Below are positions 5,511 through 10,368 of a stretch of 10,368 bases of DNA, one piece after another (position 1 is the stretch's first letter; every line of letters starts with the position of its first letter). The DNA lies in the NCBI GenBank assembly GCA_017396865.1, contig JAFQKO010000045.1, forward strand, positions 1 through 10,368, read 5' to 3'. A program made the translations under genes and the position numbers. Under the pieces are notes generated by a model. That model searched no databases and was not told the DNA's origin. It saw only the letters and a program-made list of their open reading frames with translations. Source of the stretch: Clostridia bacterium. GTDB lineage: Bacteria > Bacillota_A > Clostridia > Oscillospirales > QAKW01.

Positions 5511-7138
5511 GGAAGCATCTTCGCTATCGGCTGATGGTTTTTATGCTGATCCTCGTGATTCTGGTCGAGGTGTTCGTCGGCGTGATGCTGTTCGGCAACA
5601 TCATGCTCAATTATAACCGCGCCTTCTATCAGGAGATGGAGGATCTGCGAATGTGGATCGAGTATTTCGAGGTCAATGCCAATTCCATCGACGATCTGAT
5701 CGATTTTTTGGCCTCGCAGGATGCCATCAATCCGCTGACCACCGACCGAAACTATTACGTTTTGCAAAATGAAACGATGTACCACAGCAACGGCGACATG
5801 GGCGCCTTCAAGGTGACGGACAACCTCCGCAACGTGATGCGGGGCGGTGTGCACGAGGAGGCTTCGATTCTGGAGGAAACGCTGGATTTTGCCTGGCACA
5901 TCAAGAGCCTCGATTGCACCCTTTACGTGGTGGATACCCGTGCAGAGCTGATGGATACCATCGAGGATTATTTCTGGCTCTTTTTGCAGGCGCTGGCCAT
6001 CGGTATTGTGCTGGCGGTTGCGCTGAGCTACTTTTTCACCCGCCAATTCCTTACCCCGCTGCGTAAGCTGACCGATAGCGTGCAGTCCATGCGGTTCGGT
6101 GTGGATTTCACCCCCCTTGAAACCAAATCCAAGGACGAGGTGGGTCAGCTGACCCGTGTGTACAACGAAATGGGCGTTCGGATCGAGCAAAACTTCCGTA
6201 TGCTGCAGGATCTGCTGCGCAATATCCCCAAGCCGCTGTTTGCGGTCAACGGCAACGGCGTGGTGGTACACAGCAACGCAGCCTTCAAGCTGATCTTTGA
6301 TAAATTGCCGGAGCGGGAGCTCTTTTTCGCCCATAAGGATGAAAGCCGCTTCATGCTCCAATATGAGAATCGCTACTATTGCGTATATCGCAGTCTCTTC
6401 CTTTTGGAGGACGGCTCGGAGGGCTTTTTGTTCCTGCTGGATGATATCACCGAGTCGGAGGCGTTGGAGCGGGATCGCAAGCAGTTTGTTGCCAACGTTT
6501 CCCATGAGATGAAGACCCCGCTGACCGTCATCAAAAGCTATAGCGAAACGCTGCAGGAAATGGAAGGCGACCCCGCCACGGCCAAGCGTTTTTTGCAGGT
6601 CATCGAGCGGTCGGCCGATCAGATGAACGAGATGGTCAGCCAGCTTCTGGAGCTGAGCAAAACCGAGCAGGCCCGGGGCGGCCATCGCGAGCCGTTGGAT
6701 CTGGTTGCCGCGGCCAACGAGGTGCTGGAGGCCATGAGCATCGAGATGGAGAAGAAGGAGCTTGCGGTTGTTACCGAGGTTCCGCAGGCGCGGGAATATA
6801 TCTGCGAGCCGGATAAGGTGCGCCGTGTGATGGTCAATCTCTTGAGCAACAGCGTGAAGTATTCCAATCCCGGCGGTACGATCACCGTAACCATCAAGGA
6901 GACCGAGGGCGGCGTGCTGTTCTCGGTGAAGGATGAGGGCATCGGTATTGAGAAAAAGCATCTGCCCCATCTCTTCGATAAATTCTATCGGGTGGATAAG
7001 GCACGCTCCCGTGAAACGGGCGGCACCGGCCTGGGGCTTTCCATCGTCCACGCCATCATGACCGGTATGGGCGGGGAGGTCTCGGTGGAGAGCACCTTTG
7101 GGAAAGGTTCTCAGTTTACCTGCTATTTTCCCGATTGA
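5507..7138 (+). CDS. Membrane sensor histidine kinase (PhoR-like, HAMP-PAS-HisKA-HATPase)
   Basis: The protein has 543 residues. A membrane segment at about 9-30 and a second at 156-177 bracket an extracytoplasmic domain of about 125 residues. HAMP follows (about 178-230, with the TKSKDEVGQLT stretch). A PAS-like domain spans about 232-316, with NIPKPLFAVNGNG (239-251) and FLFLLDDITE. HisKA carries the phosphorylated His333 in NVSHEMKTPL (330-339). The ATPase domain has the N box around NLLSNSVKYS (444-453), G1 DEGIGI (476-481), the F box FDKFYR (490-495) and G2 GGTGLGLS (505-512). All catalytic elements are present. It autophosphorylates and passes the phosphate to the response regulator, whose gene overlaps it by ATGA. 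The layout matches PhoR/PnpS-type kinases. The ligand is unknown; the short sensor domain has no motif I recognise. Confidence 0.95.
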   Translation: MRKHLRYRLMVFMLILVILVEVFVGVMLFGNIMLNYNRAFYQEMEDLRMWIEYFEVNANSIDDLIDFLASQDAINPLTTDRNYYVLQNETMYHSNGDMGAFKVTDNLRNVMRGGVHEEASILEETLDFAWHIKSLDCTLYVVDTRAELMDTIEDYFWLFLQALAIGIVLAVALSYFFTRQFLTPLRKLTDSVQSMRFGVDFTPLETKSKDEVGQLTRVYNEMGVRIEQNFRMLQDLLRNIPKPLFAVNGNGVVVHSNAAFKLIFDKLPERELFFAHKDESRFMLQYENRYYCVYRSLFLLEDGSEGFLFLLDDITESEALERDRKQFVANVSHEMKTPLTVIKSYSETLQEMEGDPATAKRFLQVIERSADQMNEMVSQLLELSKTEQARGGHREPLDLVAAANEVLEAMSIEMEKKELAVVTEVPQAREYICEPDKVRRVMVNLLSNSVKYSNPGGTITVTIKETEGGVLFSVKDEGIGIEKKHLPHLFDKFYRVDKARSRETGGTGLGLSIVHAIMTGMGGEVSVESTFGKGSQFTCYFPD

Positions 7139-7163
7139 TTTTTTATAAAAGATATGGTATGAT
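7135..7163 (+). promoter_or_regulatory. Sigma-A promoter of the DUF1292 gene
   Basis: The -35 TTGATT (7135-7140) overlaps the kinase stop codon. The spacer is 17 bases and the -10 is TATGAT (7158-7163), preceded by TGG (7155-7157), an extended -10. This gives the small downstream gene transcription independent of the two-component operon. No terminator is visible between the kinase and this promoter. Confidence 0.75.
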
Positions 7164-7195
7164 ATTGAAAAATAGATGCGAAAGGAGAAAAAACC

Positions 7196-7492
7196 ATGGC
7201 AAATGAGTATGGAAACGACTTTGTTGTTCTGACCGATGAGGACGGTCGCGAGATCGAGTTCGAGGTTCTGGGCAGCATTGAATATAACGGCCTGACCTAC
7301 GTTGGTTTGATCGAGCAGTTCGACGATCCTCAGCAGCAGCTGGAGAGCGACGGCCAGATCATTATCTTAAAGGCCATTGAGGACGATAACGGCGAGGAGC
7401 TGCTCGTCACCATTGAAAACGACGAGCTGGCAGAGGTTCTGCCCGCCTTTGAGGAGGCGCTCGGCGAGGAATACGACATCGAGGAAGAATAA
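7196..7492 (+). CDS. DUF1292 domain protein (small, acidic)
   Basis: This is a 98-residue, strongly acidic protein. The conserved core runs from FVVLTDEDGREIEFEVL (9-25) through a Y-NGLTYVGLI stretch (30-39) to the IIILKAIEDDNGEE region (55-68), ending in an acidic tail. That order matches DUF1292 (YrzB-like), common in Firmicutes and without an established function. It has no membrane segment and is probably cytosolic. The start ATG 7196 has AAAGGAG at 7181-7187. It has its own promoter and is followed after 28 bases by the 6S RNA gene, so it appears to be a single-gene unit or to share read-through with that RNA. Confidence 0.88.
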   Translation: MANEYGNDFVVLTDEDGREIEFEVLGSIEYNGLTYVGLIEQFDDPQQQLESDGQIIILKAIEDDNGEELLVTIENDELAEVLPAFEEALGEEYDIEEE

Positions 7493-7509
7493 TTTCCGCC
7501 CGATTTGTC

Positions 7510-7515
7510 TATCAT
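7510..7515 (+). promoter_or_regulatory. Possible -10 element of the 6S RNA gene
   Basis: TATCAT at 7510-7515 lies 6 bases upstream of the expected RNA 5' end. The region about 17 bases upstream, at the DUF1292 stop codon, has no good -35 box, so this is weak support. The RNA could also be processed from a transcript starting at the DUF1292 promoter. Confidence 0.4.
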
Positions 7516-7520
7516 AAAAA

Positions 7521-7716
7521 GAACCCCTGCGGTGTGCGTAAATCTGCATTTATTTGTGCCTACACTTATTCTACGGGATCGCGCTCGGGCGCTGTGAGCA
7601 TGCCGGCTCTGGCGGTTGCCAATGTCGGAAGCCTGTGAAGCCTACCCGGCAAAAACCCACCTAACCACGGTTAGGGTCCAATCGGTGCAGATTTACGGCA
7701 TTGTGGGGGCTATTGT
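7521..7716 (+). ncRNA. ssrS: 6S RNA
   Basis: The stretch of about 196 bases has no credible gene and folds as a long closed rod. CGTAAATCTGCA (7537-7548) pairs perfectly with TGCAGATTTACG (7686-7697), and CCCC (7524-7527) can pair with the G run at 7705-7709. Inside are GTGAGCATGCCGG (about 7595-7607) and a terminal hairpin TAACC-AC-GGTTA preceded by CACC and followed by GGGT. These recall the E. coli 6S features GTGAGCATGC and CACCTTGAACC. 6S RNA mimics an open promoter and holds sigma-A RNA polymerase in stationary phase. The T-run after the closing stem (about 7715-7721) may end transcription. It lies between the DUF1292 gene and tcdA. Ends are estimates. I judged by motif order and the closing stem, without a covariance search. 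Confidence 0.82.
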
Positions 7717-7763
7717 TTTTTATGCTCGAGAACTTGGCTATGAAATAAGAAAAAGGAAAGAGT

Positions 7764-8495
7764 ATGGATCGTTTTATCAGAACCGAGGCGCTGGTCGGGA
7801 AAGAGGGGCTGGCGCGGCTGCAGGCTGCCCACGTGGCGGTGGTCGGGCTGGGCGGTGTCGGCGGTGCGGCGCTGGAGGCGCTGGTGCGCGGTGGCATCGG
7901 AGCCGTCACCCTCATCGACGGCGACGTCTTTTCCAAAACCAATCTCAACCGCCAGCTTTTGGCATTGGAGCAATCGGTCGGTCTGCCGAAGGCCGAGGTC
8001 GCCCGCGAGCGGATGCTTTGCATTAATCCACGGCTGGCGGTGACCGCTCATGCGGTGTTCTTAACCGAAGAAAACGTGGGCGAATTGCTGAAAAATGTCG
8101 ACTACGTGGTGGATTGTATCGACGATGCCGCTGCTAAATTGGCGATCGCAAAGTATTGCCGCACCGCAGGTGTACCGATGGTAATGTGTATGGGAACAGG
8201 CAATCGCCTTTCCTCCGAGGGTCTGCGTACCGCCAATTTTGATCAGACCGCAGGCTGTCCGCTGGCGAAGAAGATGCGGCTGTTGTTAAAAGGGGCGGGC
8301 TTTCGCAAGCTGCGGGCGCTTTATTCCGATGCGCCCACCCTCGCCGTTCATCCCATCGAGGACGGCGGCAAGCGAACGGTCGGCTCTATCTCGTATCTGC
8401 CGCCCATTGCGGGCTATAAGCTGGCAGAGCATACCATCGGAAGAATTTTAAATCAACAAGAAGCGTTGGATATTCCGAAAGGAGAAAGAATATGA
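7764..8495 (+). CDS. tcdA: tRNA threonylcarbamoyladenosine dehydratase (TcdA/CsdL), ThiF/MoeB-like E1
   Basis: This 243-residue protein belongs to the ThiF/MoeB/HesA E1-like group. The nucleotide-binding VVGLGGVGG is at 26-34, LIDGDVFSKTNLNRQ at 50-64 (Asp52 and Arg63 contact ATP in this family), and VVDCIDD at 115-121. The N-terminal MDRFIRTEALVG with 'L' and 'A..VAVVGLGGVG' spacing is typical of TcdA. TcdA uses ATP to cyclise the threonylcarbamoyl group of t6A37 in tRNAs into ct6A. There is no C-terminal sulfur-carrier partner gene nearby, which favours TcdA over ThiF or MoeB. The start ATG 7764 has AGGAAAG at 7754-7760. No strong promoter is visible between the 6S RNA and this gene, so read-through from upstream is possible. 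It overlaps the next gene by 4 bases (ATGA). Confidence 0.86.
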   Translation: MDRFIRTEALVGKEGLARLQAAHVAVVGLGGVGGAALEALVRGGIGAVTLIDGDVFSKTNLNRQLLALEQSVGLPKAEVARERMLCINPRLAVTAHAVFLTEENVGELLKNVDYVVDCIDDAAAKLAIAKYCRTAGVPMVMCMGTGNRLSSEGLRTANFDQTAGCPLAKKMRLLLKGAGFRKLRALYSDAPTLAVHPIEDGGKRTVGSISYLPPIAGYKLAEHTIGRILNQQEALDIPKGERI

Positions 8496-9496
8496 ATTTA
8501 CCGTCCTTGAAATCAAGAGAAGAGATGCTGGAGCTGCTGCAGCAGGAGGAATACGGCTACCTGCCGCCCGCTGCCGCGGTGGAGGTTGCGGGCGAAGAAA
8601 TGATGCTTAAGAATTTTTGCGCCGGAAAAGCGGTGCTGAAAAAGGTGATGCTCCATTGCAAGATCGGAGCGGGCTTCACCTTCCCTGTCTATTGCACCCT
8701 GCCCACCGACGGGGAAAAGCATCCCTATTTTGTAATGATCAATTTCCGCGATCCTGTTCCCGATCGCTATCTGCCGGCCGAGGAGCTGGTGGATCGCGGT
8801 TATGCGGTGCTCTCCTTCTGCTATGAGGACGTCACCACCGACGATTCGAATTTAAAGAACGGTTTGGCAGGGGTTTTGTTCCCCGATGGCCATCGCAAGG
8901 ATACCGATCCCGGCAAGATTGCCATGTGGGCTTGGGCGGCCCATCGGGTGCGGGACTTTGCCGAGACCTTGGATTGCCTTGATCATTCCTGCTGCACCGT
9001 TTGCGGCCATTCCCGCCTCGGCAAAACCGCCCTGCTGGCGGGCGCTACCGACGAGCGGTTCACCTTTGTCCATTCCAACGATTCCGGCTGCAGCGGTGCT
9101 GCCATCACCCGCGGCAAGCGGGGCGAGCATATCGTCAATATTGCAACGACGTTTCCGTTTTGGTTCTGCAAGAACTACCTGAAATACATCAATCGCGAGG
9201 AGGAGCTGCCCTTCGATCAGCATTTCCTCATCGCTTCCATTGCGCCCCGCTACGTCAGCGTGGCCAGCGCAGAGCAGGATATCTGGGCCGATCCCGTGGC
9301 CGAGCACGCCGCCTGCAAGGCGGCAAGCCCCGCCTTTGAGGCGCTGGGTCTTCCCGGCTTTATCGGCGAGGATCAGCCGCAGGTCGGCAAGGCCTTCTAT
9401 GAGGGCTCCATCGGCTATCAGCTTCGCGCAGGTACCCACTATTTCAGCCGTGCCGATTGGCTGAAATTAATGGACTTTATTGAATCCAAGAAATGA
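8492..9496 (+). CDS. CE15-like alpha/beta hydrolase (glucuronoyl esterase family), no signal peptide
   Basis: The protein has 334 residues. The nucleophile elbow is CGHSRLGK (171-178) with Ser174, followed by ALLAGATDERF (180-190), very like the G-x-S-R-x-G-K elbow and A-x-x-DER continuation of CE15 glucuronoyl esterases. IAPRYVSVASAEQDIWADP (250-268) supplies the acidic region (Glu261, Asp263), and THYFSRADW (315-323) the likely catalytic His316, in place of the more usual HW pair. CE15 enzymes split the ester between 4-O-methylglucuronate of xylan and lignin. Here there is no leader and the protein should stay in the cytosol, so it may act on imported oligosaccharides or another ester. The fold and catalytic Ser are clear; the substrate is inferred. 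The start has AAAGGAG upstream and overlaps tcdA by ATGA. Confidence 0.75.
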   Translation: MNLPSLKSREEMLELLQQEEYGYLPPAAAVEVAGEEMMLKNFCAGKAVLKKVMLHCKIGAGFTFPVYCTLPTDGEKHPYFVMINFRDPVPDRYLPAEELVDRGYAVLSFCYEDVTTDDSNLKNGLAGVLFPDGHRKDTDPGKIAMWAWAAHRVRDFAETLDCLDHSCCTVCGHSRLGKTALLAGATDERFTFVHSNDSGCSGAAITRGKRGEHIVNIATTFPFWFCKNYLKYINREEELPFDQHFLIASIAPRYVSVASAEQDIWADPVAEHAACKAASPAFEALGLPGFIGEDQPQVGKAFYEGSIGYQLRAGTHYFSRADWLKLMDFIESKK

Positions 9497-9504
9497 GCGG
9501 AAGC

Positions 9505-10368
9505 ATGACGAAAACAACCGAAAGAAATTACGGGATCGATCTGTTTCGCATTGTCTCGATGCTCATGGTGGTCGTTCTGCACGTTTTAGGGCAGGGTGGG
9601 ATTCTTGCGGGTTCAGTCGGAAGCTTTGTCAATTACGGAACGGCATGGTTTTTGGAAACAGCCGCCTACGGAGCGGTTAACTGCTATGCATTAATTTCCG
9701 GCTACGTTGGGATTCGCGCCAAATACCGTTATTCGAATATTGCAACCTTATGGCTGCAGGTTGTATTCTATACCGTCGGGATGACTGTTGTTCATGCTTT
9801 GATAGCACCGTCTGAGGTAGGATTAGGCAGTTGGGCATTGTCGTTTATTCCTGTGATGGGCAGAAGCTATTGGTATTTCACCTATTATTTTGCTTTGTTT
9901 TTCCTGATGCCGCTTCTGAACCTTGCGGTTCGCTCTTTGAATAAGCGTCAGCTGGGAGCGGCAGTGTTGGGTGTGGCAGTGTTATTTACGGCAACCTCCT
10001 TTTTGCCCGGAAAAGCTTTTGGAACAGATCCGTTTCAGGTCAACGAAGGATATAGTATCCTTTGGCTGATGCTGCTGTATTTGATCGGAGCATACGTGCG
10101 GGAATACGGTCTTTTTCAGAATTTGCGCCGCCGTACGCTCGGATTGATTTGGCTGGGCTGCTCTGCGGCCGCATGGGCATTGATGATGGTAATGACCCAT
10201 ATGCCGGCATTGGTAAAGCAGCTCTTTCCGCCGTATACGTTTGTGCGCTATAATTCTCCCCTGATTTTGGTGGGCTCGATCGCGTTGCTGGTGCTGTTTG
10301 CAAAAACGAAGAGCTTTCCCCGTTGGCTGAAGCGGGGAATTGCTTGGGGATCTCCGCTTGCCTTTGGC
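9505..10368 (+). CDS. Acyltransferase-3 family membrane protein (OafA-like; 3'-truncated)
   Basis: A frame open to the window edge gives 288 residues with no stop. It starts MTKTTERNYGIDLFRIV. Arg15 and His26 sit exactly at R-x10-H, the conserved motif of acyltransferase-3 (OafA/YrhL/NodX) proteins, in the first membrane helix. Several hydrophobic helices follow, with a SYWYFTYYFALFFLMPLLN-like segment near 123-142 that is typical of the family. These proteins move acetyl or other acyl groups onto exported sugars of cell-surface or peptidoglycan polymers. ATG 9493, overlapping the previous stop by ATGA, would add four residues; ATG 9505 is chosen because weak purine-rich pairing (GAGCGGAAG) precedes it and none precedes 9493. 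The composition is clearly AT-richer than its neighbours. The polymer target is unknown. Confidence 0.86.
   Translation, partial: MTKTTERNYGIDLFRIVSMLMVVVLHVLGQGGILAGSVGSFVNYGTAWFLETAAYGAVNCYALISGYVGIRAKYRYSNIATLWLQVVFYTVGMTVVHALIAPSEVGLGSWALSFIPVMGRSYWYFTYYFALFFLMPLLNLAVRSLNKRQLGAAVLGVAVLFTATSFLPGKAFGTDPFQVNEGYSILWLMLLYLIGAYVREYGLFQNLRRRTLGLIWLGCSAAAWALMMVMTHMPALVKQLFPPYTFVRYNSPLILVGSIALLVLFAKTKSFPRWLKRGIAWGSPLAFG

Noticed and set aside
5486..7051. Long minus-strand open frame (521 codons) opposite the histidine kinase
   Set aside because: It mirrors the kinase codon pattern, has no ribosome site or recognisable domain, and the + strand frame has every kinase motif.
7716..7744. Possible promoter for tcdA (T-run then TATGAA)
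   Set aside because: The -35 would be only a T-run, part of the presumed 6S terminator; too weak to list.
7616..8026. 136-codon + strand frame covering the 6S RNA 3' half and the tcdA 5' end
   Set aside because: Out of frame with tcdA; its second half is the shifted tcdA sequence and its first half is the structured RNA.

Overview
The window looks like a chromosomal segment of a moderately GC-rich (high-50s percent by eye) Firmicute of the class Clostridia, probably an Oscillospiraceae/Ruminococcaceae-type gut anaerobe. The basis is AAGGAGG-type ribosome binding sites, extended -10 (TGn) sigma-A promoters, a DUF1292 protein, a YqgA-like DUF554 membrane protein, a Firmicute-type OmpR/PhoB plus PAS-containing histidine kinase pair and a 6S RNA. 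This is inference from gene content; no species is claimed. Every gene I support lies on the + strand.

Region 1 (1-4369) looks like a sugar or sugar-acid utilisation neighbourhood. It starts with the 3' part of a TIM-barrel sugar-phosphate isomerase/epimerase, then a hairpin terminator, a DUF554 membrane protein, and a regulator of unusual build (periplasmic-binding-protein-like sensor with a C-terminal LuxR/GerE-type helix-turn-helix). After a strong terminator and a clear promoter comes a two-gene operon: an SDR oxidoreductase (FabG-like) and an enolase-superfamily sugar-acid dehydratase of the mandelate racemase/galactonate dehydratase type. Isomerase, oxidoreductase and dehydratase together suggest uronate/aldonate breakdown, with the sensor-HTH protein as candidate regulator.

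Region 2 (4370-4835) has no gene. It holds three tandem copies (period 123-125 bp) of a roughly 100-bp imperfect palindrome, starting directly after the dehydratase stop codon. A rho-independent terminator follows, then the promoter of the next operon.

Region 3 (4836-7138) is a response regulator and sensor kinase pair overlapping by ATGA, with a 7-bp direct repeat at 11-bp period inside the promoter that could be an autoregulatory site. Region 4 (7135-7716) has its own promoter, a small acidic DUF1292 protein and a 6S RNA (ssrS) gene. Region 5 (7764-10368) is a close-packed run: a TcdA/MoeB-like E1 enzyme, a CE15-like alpha/beta hydrolase (glucuronoyl-esterase family) without signal peptide, and the 5' part of an AT-richer acyltransferase-3 membrane protein that runs off the window.

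I do not see a defence system, CRISPR array, transposase, tRNA or rRNA. The items most worth a second look are the palindromic repeat array, the sensor-HTH regulator, and the cytoplasmic CE15-like enzyme coupled to a tRNA-modification gene.
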